Positions 17,427 through 25,525 are shown, counted from the first letter of the stretch. The stretch is DNA of 64,000 bases from Winogradskyella endarachnes (GCF_009741275.1 NZ_WOWS01000003.1:372001-436000), one strand, 5' to 3'. Program-made: numbers and translations. The notes: generated from the sequence alone by a model not told the origin.

Positions 17427-18955
17427 TCTTGTGCGTCTATTGCTTTAAATGCTTTTATAGCTTGGTTGGGCTCAATGATGTTGTAGCCTTTCCAAAAATC
17501 AGGATTATATTGACTGAGTTTGGTTGGTGAAACAAGAGTCTTTTCTTTAAAATTTTTATAATCGAGTTCAGTTAAGGCATCAGTTTCAAAAACTACGAGT
17601 TCAGTTTTTTCAATGTTTCTAATTATAAAGTGAATATCTGCTTTTAGTTCATTTTGTTTACGTCTGCCTTTTACATTTTTGTTTTTTTCTACAATTTTTA
17701 TAGGTCGTTTAATGCCTGTTTTTTCTCCAAAAGTTTCATCTCTATATTTTAGTGTATATTTTTCGTTATCGTTTTTCTGAAAAATAATAGTACCTTCTTT
17801 TAAGTACTTATTCATGGAAATGCCTAGTATAGAAAACTTACTTAAAGGCTTAATGTTTTTATAATCTACGCGGACTACAGCAAAATCCTCGGTGTTAACA
17901 TACATAGTGCCAAAATAATCTTCGCTTCGTTTGGGTTTAAAATTTATTTCATAAACAAACATGTCATCCATATAGGCATAATCTGATACTTCAAACTCAT
18001 AACGATTAGATTTATGAATAAAGTTGAGGTCATTGTCTTCATCTATAAAATTATTGTTTTCAAAATTGTGTATCATCATTTTTTTCCAATTCAAAAATCC
18101 TAATTTTTGTAAAGAATCCTTTTTCTTCTGGGCTTCAACCATAGCATCTGTAACCACTTTTTCTTTCTCCTTCTTATCTCCAAACAAAGACGAGTCAATT
18201 TCTTCTTTAGCACCAAACCATCCCGATTTTATCTTAAAGTAAGAATCGCGTTTTATGTATTTTCTAAAAATGGCATTAAAACGCTCCTCATAATTATTAA
18301 AATTAATATCAGCCGATTCATCATAGAGCTGGCAAGCTTTAAAAATTTCCATTTTCTGATATTTTTGAGGCTCTATTTTACCGTAAAGTTCCCCTAAAAT
18401 TTCAGTGTGGTCTGCAATGTTTTTTGGCATAATATCAATTAAGCTGTCTACCAGTTGTTGATTAAATTCTGGTATTGTTGATTTTTCTAATTGTACATTA
18501 TGCTTGTCTATTTTGGTATAATATGATGTTCTATAAAAGAGTTTACGCTTGGCGTAGTCATAATCGTAGTTAGTAGAAAGACCGTCTTTAATTTTGTCTA
18601 GAATCTCATCAATAGTGTAGGTTTTGTTAGTAACTAAAACTTCAGATAAATCTATAGATTTTGATTGTAGGAAGATGATAGAATTGTCATAGTTAATAAG
18701 AGGAATGCGTTTTTCTTCATAACCCAAACAGTTAATGATTAAAGAATCACTTGCTTTTATATTTCGTTTAATAGTGATGTTAAATTCGCCATTATCATTA
18801 CTGATAACTCCAGATTTGGAGTTAAACTGAATTGTTGCAAAAAGAATGGGTTGCTCAGTTTTAGAATCTAATAATTTTGAAGAAAAGGTTTGCTGTCCGT
18901 AAGATTGCGATATAGTAAATAATACAAGCGCAATGATGATTTGATTGATTTTCAT
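17423..18955 (-). CDS. Secreted protein with carboxypeptidase-regulatory-like domain
   Basis: I chose the ATG at 18955 (510 residues) because MKINQIIIALVLFTISQSYGQ is a clean signal peptide; an upstream ATG at 18985 would add ten polar residues before it. Residues 22-110 are a CarboxypepD_reg-like beta-sandwich (LLDSKTEQPILFATIQFNSKSGVISNDNGEFNI), the domain seen at the N-terminus of SusC proteins. The rest is alpha/beta with many charged residues and no barrel. Function unknown. It stands alone between two convergent or divergent plus-strand units. Confidence 0.72.
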   Translation of the reverse strand: MKINQIIIALVLFTISQSYGQQTFSSKLLDSKTEQPILFATIQFNSKSGVISNDNGEFNITIKRNIKASDSLIINCLGYEEKRIPLINYDNSIIFLQSKSIDLSEVLVTNKTYTIDEILDKIKDGLSTNYDYDYAKRKLFYRTSYYTKIDKHNVQLEKSTIPEFNQQLVDSLIDIMPKNIADHTEILGELYGKIEPQKYQKMEIFKACQLYDESADINFNNYEERFNAIFRKYIKRDSYFKIKSGWFGAKEEIDSSLFGDKKEKEKVVTDAMVEAQKKKDSLQKLGFLNWKKMMIHNFENNNFIDEDNDLNFIHKSNRYEFEVSDYAYMDDMFVYEINFKPKRSEDYFGTMYVNTEDFAVVRVDYKNIKPLSKFSILGISMNKYLKEGTIIFQKNDNEKYTLKYRDETFGEKTGIKRPIKIVEKNKNVKGRRKQNELKADIHFIIRNIEKTELVVFETDALTELDYKNFKEKTLVSPTKLSQYNPDFWKGYNIIEPNQAIKAFKAIDAQD

Positions 18956-19028
18956 TGTATTGATAACTGATTGGTGTTCAGCCAAAGTAGAAGAATCAAA
19001 TAATTCTGAAACTCAATTTATAATTTTG

Positions 19029-19048
19029 TTAAGTAACATTTTACTTAA
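19029..19048. promoter_or_regulatory. Palindrome between divergent genes
   Basis: TTAAGTAA, CATT, TTACTTAA: perfect 8-bp arms, in the 155-bp space between the gene starting at 18955 and the one at 19111. A second palindrome, ATTAACGGTTAAT, lies at 19069-19081. Either could be a regulator site; both are AT-rich and may be chance. Confidence 0.35.
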
Positions 19049-19110
19049 GTTTAACATCTTTAAGAAAAATTAACGGTTAATTGTAACATAATTTTTTAAA
19101 CTAAATCCAA

Positions 19111-19839
19111 ATGCGAACATTAGCCTTAGGAGATATTCATGGAGGCTTAAAAGCTTTAATTCAACTTTTAGAAAGAGCGAAAGTAACACCAGATGACACA
19201 TTAATATTTCTTGGCGATTATGTAGATGGCTGGAGTGAGTCTTCTCATGTTATTCAATATTTAATAGAACTTTCTAAAGTTAATAATTGTGTATTTATAA
19301 AAGGAAACCATGATGTTTGGTGCGAGCAATGGTTGGCTTCAGAATTTATAGATGATATTTGGTATAACCACGGTGGAAAAGGAACTTTGGGGAGTTATGC
19401 ACATTTTACTAAAGAAGAAAAATTAGAGCATCTCAATTTTTTTGAGTCCATGCCTTTGTATCATATTGATGCGGAAAAACGTCTTTTTGTACATGCAGGT
19501 TTTACTTCTGTTCATGGTGTTGAGAAGCAATTTGATGTTAGAGGATTTTATTTTGATAGAACACTTTGGGAAATGGCAATTACTATGGATACCAGAATTA
19601 AGAAAGATTCAACCTTATATCCAAATAGACTTAAACACTATAAAGAAATTTACATTGGTCATACACCAACAATTAGATTTCATAAATACCAACCTATGCA
19701 AGCTGTAAACGTTTGGAATATAGATACAGGTGCTGCATTTACAGGTAAGCTTTCGGCAATAGATATAGATACAAAACAAGTGTTTCAGAGCGATACTTTA
19801 ATGCATTTGTACCCAAATGAAATGGGAAGAAACAAATAA
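19111..19839 (+). CDS. PPP-type metallophosphoesterase
   Basis: 242 residues with the complete phosphoesterase signature: GDIHGG (D8, H10), LGDYVDGW near 34-41, KGNHD near 70, a mid-protein HAGF and GHTP near 189. The order and spacing match the phosphoprotein phosphatase/ApaH-like family, with two metal ions. The substrate could be a phosphoprotein or dinucleotide. It is cytoplasmic, has no signal peptide and is the only plus-strand gene inside the arsenosugar-type region. It ends 2 bp before the stop of the convergent GT2. Confidence 0.85.
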   Translation: MRTLALGDIHGGLKALIQLLERAKVTPDDTLIFLGDYVDGWSESSHVIQYLIELSKVNNCVFIKGNHDVWCEQWLASEFIDDIWYNHGGKGTLGSYAHFTKEEKLEHLNFFESMPLYHIDAEKRLFVHAGFTSVHGVEKQFDVRGFYFDRTLWEMAITMDTRIKKDSTLYPNRLKHYKEIYIGHTPTIRFHKYQPMQAVNVWNIDTGAAFTGKLSAIDIDTKQVFQSDTLMHLYPNEMGRNK

Positions 19840-19841
19840 GT

Positions 19842-20543
19842 CTAGGCAATGTTTTTTTTGTAGTAAGCCAACATCTCATCAGCAGAAGCGCCAAACCAGT
19901 TTTTAATATGAATAGTCCAAAAATGAATTTGTAATTTCCATACACCAACTTTTTTGTATAACCTAGCTGATGTGGTAATCTTTTTATTTATAACAGTGAA
20001 CTCATTACGTTTATATAATTCGTTTATTAAGATGTTGTCTTCGTAAATAACATAACTTTCATTGTAACCACCAATATCTTTAAATAGTGAAGAGGTAACA
20101 AATAGGCTTTGGTCTCCGCCTCTACATACTTTAAAATTAAACTGAGTTAACCAGCTAGCTAGCTGTAACCACCAATGGTTACTATCAAACTGCATTCTAA
20201 AACAACCGGCTTTATTTCCATTGTTCACTTCATTAATAATCAGTTGGTCAAAATCTTTTGGTGGAAAAGAATCCGCATGAAGAAAGTATAAAATACAGCC
20301 TTTAGCATGTGTTGCACCCAAATTCATTTGTTTGGCTCTGCCTTTTTCAGAATCAATTAATAGAGTTTGAATTTCTTTAGAAGTTTTAGAATTTGAAACA
20401 ATTTCCTGAGTTCCATCTGTACTTCCACCATCAACAATAATTATTTCTGAAATATTTGAAGCTAATGTATTTTGATTAATATGGTGTAATAATTTACCAA
20501 TAGTATCAGCTTCATTTAAAACAGGTATAATTATACTTATCAT
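19842..20543 (-). CDS. TIGR04283-type GT2 (arsenosugar-associated)
   Basis: 233 residues of GT2 fold: SIIIPVLNEADTIGKLLHHI, IIIVDGGSTDGTQEIV (nucleotide-binding), SEKGRAKQMNLGATHAKG, FLHADSFPP in place of a classical DxD, and FRMQFDS...CRGGDQSLFV. These are the features of the MftF-like/TIGR04283 family, which is found in gene sets with ArsS and is thought to add a sugar or glycerol-type group to the arsenoribose. It follows the second DUF547 gene by 33 bp on the minus strand. The exact acceptor is not known. Confidence 0.85.
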   Translation of the reverse strand: MISIIIPVLNEADTIGKLLHHINQNTLASNISEIIIVDGGSTDGTQEIVSNSKTSKEIQTLLIDSEKGRAKQMNLGATHAKGCILYFLHADSFPPKDFDQLIINEVNNGNKAGCFRMQFDSNHWWLQLASWLTQFNFKVCRGGDQSLFVTSSLFKDIGGYNESYVIYEDNILINELYKRNEFTVINKKITTSARLYKKVGVWKLQIHFWTIHIKNWFGASADEMLAYYKKNIA

Positions 20544-20576
20544 CTTGTACTTATGAAAAATGTTTTAAGTGAATTT

Positions 20577-21449
20577 TTAATCATTCAAATTCCAATTGTA
20601 ATCTTTAAAGCTTTTTTTAGCTAAACTTGAAATGTTAACAACAGAATATTGATTTAAAAAATCGATTAAACTTCCGTTTTGTTCAAAATCCTTTTTAAAC
20701 CATTTAAAGATTTTCGATAACTTAAGGTTGTTTTGTGAGATGTCGTTTTTAGTTGAATCTGTTAAAAATTCTTTAGTAGCATATGTGAGTTGTTCTTCTA
20801 AATTTGAAGCAGTAAAAGCTTCGTTCTGTAATTTAGGACAAGAGATTGATGCACAAACTATTGCAAAATGAATGCGAGGTTCGTTCATTTTACGTAAAAT
20901 CTTATGTTCAATATCATTAAGGTTTTGCCATTTTTCGCCAAATTGCCATAGCCTTTGGTCCCATGGGTCATTAATGTCTTTGATGCTTTTTACAGGATAA
21001 TTTCTAAGAATTAAATCTACAGTTAAGGCATTGTAAGCGTTAATCCAATAGGCTAATTTTTCTTCTTTTGTCCAACTGTCTTCAGGTAGTGTTTCGCTGA
21101 GGTAATCGATATAGACATCAAACTCAGATTCGTTTTTTATGCCTTTATAATCAACATTGCCAGATTCAGATACATGCTTTTGTAATATTGTATTCCATCG
21201 GTTATGCATTATATCTTTATAATTAGATAAGGGTTTCGGTGGTTTTGGTGGTAGTGGAATTAATTCTTCTTGAGAGACTTTAACCGTTTCATTTTGAGAT
21301 TCAGGTTCTTCAATAATTGTAATAGATTCTGCTTTTTTAGTTTCGGTAATTACCGTTTCAGACGAATTATTTTCTGTTTTAATTGTCTGCTTTTTTGTAG
21401 CACAAGACATTATAAATAGTGATGCAATTAAAACAAAAAGGTATTTCAT
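20577..21449 (-). CDS. DUF547 domain lipoprotein, copy 2
   Basis: 290 residues. The lipobox Cys is C16 (LFIMSC). Residues 20-75 are a Glu/Lys/Pro-rich linker including a PPKPPKP run, and the DUF547 core follows with LAYWINAYNALTVDLIL, LNDIEHKILR, IHFAIVCASISCPKL, IFKWFKKDF and a final DYNWNLND. It matches the copy at 12774 motif for motif but is anchored by a lipid and a flexible arm. It lies 11 bp after the sterol-desaturase-like gene, in the same minus-strand unit as the TIGR04283-type GT2. Function unknown. Confidence 0.88.
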   Translation of the reverse strand: MKYLFVLIASLFIMSCATKKQTIKTENNSSETVITETKKAESITIIEEPESQNETVKVSQEELIPLPPKPPKPLSNYKDIMHNRWNTILQKHVSESGNVDYKGIKNESEFDVYIDYLSETLPEDSWTKEEKLAYWINAYNALTVDLILRNYPVKSIKDINDPWDQRLWQFGEKWQNLNDIEHKILRKMNEPRIHFAIVCASISCPKLQNEAFTASNLEEQLTYATKEFLTDSTKNDISQNNLKLSKIFKWFKKDFEQNGSLIDFLNQYSVVNISSLAKKSFKDYNWNLND

Positions 21450-21460
21450 TGGTAGAAGTT

Positions 21461-22363
21461 TTAAATATCAGATTCTCTTTTTTTTGAGAATGCAGGATAC
21501 AATTCCTGACTAATAAAATCTTTAGGAAATTCTTCATCACCTTCAAAACCTAATTCAATATCTCTACCATCGTGTGGTATGTAATCGGTTTTAAAAATGT
21601 AATCCCAAAGACTTAATGTTAGTCCAAAATTAACACCATACCTTACGTCTTTTGGCAATTCTTTTACATGATGCCAAATATGCATTTTAGGATTGTTAAA
21701 AATGTATTTTAAAAACCCATAGTCCCAACCCAAATTAGCATGGTTTAAATGCCCAACAGCAATGCTAAAAAAATAAACAATAGCCACATCTTGCGCATCA
21801 AAACCACCAATAATAGCAAGAGGAATATATAAAATAGATTTGTACATTACTGGTTCCATCCAATGGTAACGTAAGTGCGCAGCAAAGCCCATTTCCTTTA
21901 CAGAGTGATGTACTTTGTGGAAATTCCAAAGCCATTCAAAACGATGTAAAAGGCGATGGGTATTCCATTGTACAAAATCAGACACTATAAAAAAGATAAA
22001 TAAGCCTAACCACTTTGGTAAATCATCTACATCAAACAACTGAAAGCTAGAAACCGATAAGCCAATTAAGCCTAAAATATCATTAAACAATTCTGAAACC
22101 GTGTTTGATAAGGCAATAAAGACAATTAAATTCAAAATAAAAAAATTGAAAAACATGTAGAAGGTATCTAACCAAAAATCCTTTCTAAAAATAGCTTGAC
22201 CTTTGCGCCAAGGAAAAGCAATTTCTAATAGCCAAACAGCTATTGAAATTAAAATAAGACCATAGAAAAAGTTATCCCAATGATTAATGTCTATGAGTTC
22301 ATATTTTAAATAATTCCAGTAATCGGAATAGGATTTTGTGAATATGTCTAGGTATTTTTCCAT
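21461..22363 (-). CDS. Sterol desaturase/fatty acid hydroxylase superfamily membrane protein
   Basis: 300 residues with about five membrane segments. The di-iron histidine boxes are visible: HRLLH, then HKVHHS near 145-165, then NHANLGW and HIWHH near 225-250. Family members hydroxylate or desaturate lipids, sterols or carotenoids, or cleave ether lipids. Which applies here is not clear. The link to the neighbouring arsenosugar-type genes is positional (same strand, 11 bp before DUF547), but a lipid-modifying enzyme would suit an arsenolipid. Confidence 0.85.
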   Translation of the reverse strand: MEKYLDIFTKSYSDYWNYLKYELIDINHWDNFFYGLILISIAVWLLEIAFPWRKGQAIFRKDFWLDTFYMFFNFFILNLIVFIALSNTVSELFNDILGLIGLSVSSFQLFDVDDLPKWLGLFIFFIVSDFVQWNTHRLLHRFEWLWNFHKVHHSVKEMGFAAHLRYHWMEPVMYKSILYIPLAIIGGFDAQDVAIVYFFSIAVGHLNHANLGWDYGFLKYIFNNPKMHIWHHVKELPKDVRYGVNFGLTLSLWDYIFKTDYIPHDGRDIELGFEGDEEFPKDFISQELYPAFSKKRESDI

Positions 22364-22368
22364 GTAAC

Positions 22369-22386
22369 TTCCTGCGAAAGCAGGAA
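22369..22386 (-). repeat. Hairpin 5 bp before the sterol desaturase start
   Basis: On the minus strand: TTCCTGC, TTTC loop, GCAGGAA, then 5 bp to ATG. It has the same design as the hairpins at 641, 25526 and 32369; the stem is nearly the same as at 32369. Confidence 0.6.
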
Positions 22387-22417
22387 TCTTTTTTCTATTT
22401 CTGTTTATTCATTTTAG

Positions 22418-22446
22418 ACCTGCAAGGTTTTTAAAACCTGCTAGGT
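22418..22446. repeat. Dispersed hairpin, AAGGTTT-type, copy 2
   Basis: Core AGGTTT, TTA loop, AAACCT (22425-22439), flanked by pairing ACCT and AGGT. It has the same layout as the element at 584-613. Confidence 0.5.
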
Positions 22447-22466
22447 TGGGTCATATTATTTCTTTT

Positions 22467-22494
22467 GTTCATTTTGTCTTGATACAAAACGAAC
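22467..22494. repeat. Inverted repeat GTTCATTTTGT / ACAAAACGAAC
   Basis: Two 11-base arms with a single mismatch and a CTTGAT loop. It resembles a repeat I have seen scattered in Bacteroidota genomes, though only one copy is in this window. Confidence 0.5.
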
Positions 22495-22624
22495 CAAAAA
22501 ATCAGATTGAAATGAGGAATTTTTTATTCCTTTATTGGAATAAAAACCAAAAAATAAATCTAAATATTTTCCAAGGCTTCAAAAATTCTTAACGATTAAA
22601 TTTTTATATTCCGCATTTCAATGC

Positions 22625-22642
22625 TCAATGCTTAGGCATTGA
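22625..22642. repeat. Hairpin TCAATGC-TTAG-GCATTGA
   Basis: Perfect 7-bp stem and TTAG loop, about 100 bp beyond the PNP stop codon on the minus strand. No T-run follows, so it is not a convincing terminator. Confidence 0.4.
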
Positions 22643-22700
22643 TTTAAGACATGATTTTCTACTTTTTTATTTAATATTAGCTGCTGATTAGTTATTTACC

Positions 22701-22742
22701 AACAACCAACAACCAACAACCAACAACCAACAACCAACAACC
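22701..22742. repeat. Six tandem copies of AACAACC
   Basis: Six perfect 7-bp copies, preceded by a partial unit (ACC at 22698). The array ends one base before the stop codon of the phosphorylase gene. Perfect identity suggests recent slippage, so the copy number may vary between strains. Confidence 0.9.
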
Positions 22743-22743
22743 A

Positions 22744-23556
22744 CTATAGTGTCTTTATCAATTCTTTAAACAACGTAATCATATTTGGCTCTGCTTTTCC
22801 TGCCATGGCAATAATTTCTGCAATATCAACAGGTTTAAGATTGTCTGGGTCGCATTCATCTGTTAAAACGGAAACCGCAGCAGCTTTTAAATTTAAATGA
22901 TTAGCAACAATAATTTCTGGTACAGTACTCATACCAACAGCATCTGCGCCAATGGTTTTTAGCATTCTGTATTCTGCTCTAGTTTCTAATTGCGGACCAA
23001 CAACACTCGCATAAACACCTTTGTGTAAGGTGATGTTTTGGGCTTTTGCAATACTTTCAAATTTTGAATTGATATCTGTATCATAAGGTGCACTCATATC
23101 TGTAAAACGCTCGCCTAATTCTGAAACACCTTTAAACGCTAAAGGCGAACCACCTTGTAAGTTTAAATGGTCGTCAATTAGCATTAATTCGCCTTTTTTG
23201 AAATCTAAATTTACAGCACCTGCAGCATTAGAAACTAACAAGGTTTTAATGCCTAATTTTTCCATAATTCTTACCGGAAACGTTACATCTTGCAAGGTAT
23301 AACCTTCATAAACATGAAAACGGCCTTGCATTACCACAACTTTTTTGCCTTCTAGAATACCATAAATAAGTTTGCCTTTATGAAATTCTACAGTTGCTGT
23401 CGGAAAATTAGGAATGTGGTTGTAACTGGCTTCTGCAATAATTTCAATTTCATTAATTAATTGCCCTAAACCTGTACCAAGAATAATACCTATTTCAGGG
23501 TTTTCAAAGCCTTTGTTTTGTAAATATTCTGTGCTTTCTGTTATAAATTTAATCAT
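22744..23556 (-). CDS. Purine nucleoside phosphorylase, trimeric type
   Basis: 270 residues: GIILGTGLGQLINEI, QGRFHVYEGY near 80, VSNAAGAVN near 110-118, GPQLETRAEYRML with E191, and ADAVGMSTVPE. It cleaves a purine nucleoside with phosphate to give the base and ribose 1-phosphate. At the base-specificity position the human enzyme has Asn243 (LITN); here it is D233 (VLTDECD). Asp at this site favours 6-amino purines, as in methylthioadenosine phosphorylase and in the human N243D mutant. It overlaps the TIGR04282-type gene by 8 bp at the end of an operon that begins with SusC, which suggests a role beyond general salvage, for example releasing adenine from an arseno-adenosine. Confidence 0.9.
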   Translation of the reverse strand: MIKFITESTEYLQNKGFENPEIGIILGTGLGQLINEIEIIAEASYNHIPNFPTATVEFHKGKLIYGILEGKKVVVMQGRFHVYEGYTLQDVTFPVRIMEKLGIKTLLVSNAAGAVNLDFKKGELMLIDDHLNLQGGSPLAFKGVSELGERFTDMSAPYDTDINSKFESIAKAQNITLHKGVYASVVGPQLETRAEYRMLKTIGADAVGMSTVPEIIVANHLNLKAAAVSVLTDECDPDNLKPVDIAEIIAMAGKAEPNMITLFKELIKTL

Positions 23557-24178
23557 TGAGTTGTTGTATTTTTTCTTGAAGTTTTAAGTTAGATTTATAA
23601 AAATCTGAAGCAATTAAATCTTCATATGTATCAATATCGTTTAAAGTGTCTAAGGTACTAACTGAAACGTTATTATTGTGTAACTCTTGTAACGTTTTTG
23701 TTAATAAATTGGGCTGACTCCAAGGCTTATTTGTAAAAATAGTTGCTTCAAGTTGAGACATACCTACCAAATAATAACCACCATCTTCTGCTGGTCCAAA
23801 AACAACATCGCTAGTATCTAAAGCGTCTATGCCTTTAGAAATATGAGAGGCATTAATGTCTGGTAAATCAGAACCAATTAATACAATTTTTTTATAACCA
23901 GCCTCAAAGCCTTCTTTAAAAGCGTTCATCATTCGTTCGCCTAAATCCGTTCCGTGTTGTACGGTTTTAAAATCGGTTGGCCATTGCTCATCAACCACAG
24001 CAGTAGAAAAATAAATACGTTTATCAAAGTCTAAGACTTGTGTTGCATTTTCTGTGATTTTAACCAATTCGGTATAGACTTTAAAAGCGCCAAAATCGCC
24101 AATAGTTTTTGCAAGTCTTGTTTTTACAGTTCCTAGTTTTATGTTTTTTACAAACACAATTACAAGTGCATCAGTCAT
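23549..24178 (-). CDS. TIGR04282-type CofC-like transferase, copy 1
   Basis: The start at 24178 (209 residues) is set by MTDALVIVFVKN; the frame is open further up, but only inside the rhodanese gene. It is a GT-A/nucleotidyltransferase fold with a complete N-terminal nucleotide loop (VKNIKLGTVKTRLAKTIG), the GSDLPDI metal motif near 101-107 and GPAEDGGYYLVGM near 125-137. NCBI models place this family (DUF2064, CofC-like) with arsenosugar biosynthesis. By fold it could couple a sugar phosphate to a nucleotide or transfer a glycosyl group. It overlaps the rhodanese gene and the phosphorylase gene by 8 bp each. Confidence 0.87.
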   Translation of the reverse strand: MTDALVIVFVKNIKLGTVKTRLAKTIGDFGAFKVYTELVKITENATQVLDFDKRIYFSTAVVDEQWPTDFKTVQHGTDLGERMMNAFKEGFEAGYKKIVLIGSDLPDINASHISKGIDALDTSDVVFGPAEDGGYYLVGMSQLEATIFTNKPWSQPNLLTKTLQELHNNNVSVSTLDTLNDIDTYEDLIASDFYKSNLKLQEKIQQLND

Positions 24179-24662
24179 ATATTTTATTTCCTTTTGTAAG
24201 CCATTTACTCCATTCTTTAGAAAATGCGTGAACATCATCTGTTTCGCCTTCTGCATTGTAAATTGTGAAGTCGTTATTTTTCCATTCAAAAATACCACCA
24301 AATAAATTAAAAACATTGGTATAGCCAGCCTTTTTGAGCTGTTCTGCAATGTCTTCTGAACGAATACCAAGCGAACAATATACTACAATGGTTGCCGATT
24401 TATCTGGAAGTAATTCCGTAGTTGTTTCTAAATTAAACTCATCATAACCAACACAAACCGCATCCTCTAAATGACTTACATTAAATTCTGAAAGTTCTCT
24501 AGCATCTAACAAAATTGCCTCTGTTTTGGGCATTGCCAATTCGTCAACTGAGATATAAGGAACACTTTCTTCGTTATACTTTTTAAGTAGTTTTTTTATG
24601 CTACTTTGACTATGTCCTGCAATGCCTAAAAGTAGAAATGATAGTAAAATAAAATTTTTCAT
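24171..24662 (-). CDS. Exported rhodanese-like protein
   Basis: 163 residues: signal peptide MKNFILLSFLLLGIAGHSQ, then a single rhodanese domain with LLDARELSEFNVSHLEDA, active-site Cys96 in YCSLGIRS and a closing GYTNVFNLFGGIFEW. It may carry sulfur, or act on thiols or trivalent arsenic, in the periplasm. It overlaps the TIGR04282-type gene by 8 bp. The loop CSLGIR is six residues long, consistent with a sulfur-transfer rather than a phosphatase (Cdc25) loop. Confidence 0.87.
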   Translation of the reverse strand: MKNFILLSFLLLGIAGHSQSSIKKLLKKYNEESVPYISVDELAMPKTEAILLDARELSEFNVSHLEDAVCVGYDEFNLETTTELLPDKSATIVVYCSLGIRSEDIAEQLKKAGYTNVFNLFGGIFEWKNNDFTIYNAEGETDDVHAFSKEWSKWLTKGNKIYD

Positions 24663-24692
24663 AAGGGTTTAGTATAATTTGTTTGCCCAACC

Positions 24693-25520
24693 TTACAGTA
24701 GAATTGGTTTTCCTTGTAATTGTTTTTCTGTTTCTGGTAATATTTCCATGTTATCCCAAATACCAGAGACTATAGTTTTTGCATAAGATTCGGGTAATAG
24801 TCCGTTTAACATCAGTTGATTTGTAAGCGTGTAATTATAATCTAATTTACGGACATTTATTGTAGTTGGTTGTTCAGTAGCGTCTAGAATAGCATACCAA
24901 ACGTTAGGATTTCCGTCGTTTGCTGGCATGCCAATAACACCAGGATTTATCCAATGTTTATCATTGTGTTTATGTTGAAACGGTAATCCACAATGACCAG
25001 CAATTATGATATCACTTTGTGTAGCTTCAAAATTTTTAGCTTTTATGGACCAATCTGTTGATTTAAATATAAATTCTGAAACATTAAAATACGATCCATG
25101 AACAACGGTCACGTTTTGATTCCCAATTGTGAAATTAATATGGTCTGGTAGCGTTTCAAGATAATTTAAAGAATCCTTTGATAGTTTACTTTTAGCATAA
25201 GGATACCATTGTTGCGAAAAATTATCGCAACGTGAGCCTGCTCTAAAATCGCAACCACAATCGTCTTCATCATCGCGCAGTTGTATTTCAACATTGCCAA
25301 CAATGCTTTTGGCTTCCCAGTTTTTAAACGTTTGAAGGGTTTCTTCTGGCTGCGCACAATACCCAATAATATCGCCTGTACAAATACAGTGTTCTGGTGG
25401 AATACCTTCCGCTTCTGCCACAGCAATAAGTGCTTTAAGCGCTTGAAGATTGCTGTAAACACCACCAAAGAGTAATACTTTACCAGTTAAATGTCCTATG
25501 TCTGTTATTTTTTTATCCAT
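24693..25520 (-). CDS. Atypical metallophosphoesterase, arsenosugar-associated type
   Basis: 275 residues from the ATG at 25520; a GTG at 25532 is possible but lies within a hairpin. Most phosphoesterase motifs are clear: CTGDIIGY near 45-52, a GN at the usual GNHE position (VGNVEIQL), VVHGSY and AGHCGLPF. The first motif, normally D-x-H, reads FGGVYSNLQAL, so both first-metal ligands are missing. A cysteine-rich insert (DDCGCDFRAGSRC) follows the GN motif. Both features recur in relatives near ArsS genes as I remember them, so this is a subfamily trait and not decay. It may bind a single metal or arsenic. It lies 25 bp after the symporter gene and 30 bp before the rhodanese gene. Confidence 0.82.
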   Translation of the reverse strand: MDKKITDIGHLTGKVLLFGGVYSNLQALKALIAVAEAEGIPPEHCICTGDIIGYCAQPEETLQTFKNWEAKSIVGNVEIQLRDDEDDCGCDFRAGSRCDNFSQQWYPYAKSKLSKDSLNYLETLPDHINFTIGNQNVTVVHGSYFNVSEFIFKSTDWSIKAKNFEATQSDIIIAGHCGLPFQHKHNDKHWINPGVIGMPANDGNPNVWYAILDATEQPTTINVRKLDYNYTLTNQLMLNGLLPESYAKTIVSGIWDNMEILPETEKQLQGKPILL

Positions 25521-25525
25521 AACAT

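Noticed and set aside
22701..22742. Short tandem array as a possible CRISPR
   Set aside because: The 7-bp units are directly adjacent with no spacers, and there is no cas gene in the window.
23549..24370. Longer TIGR04282-type protein starting at 24370
   Set aside because: The extra 64 residues come from the alternative frame of the rhodanese gene and have no family match.
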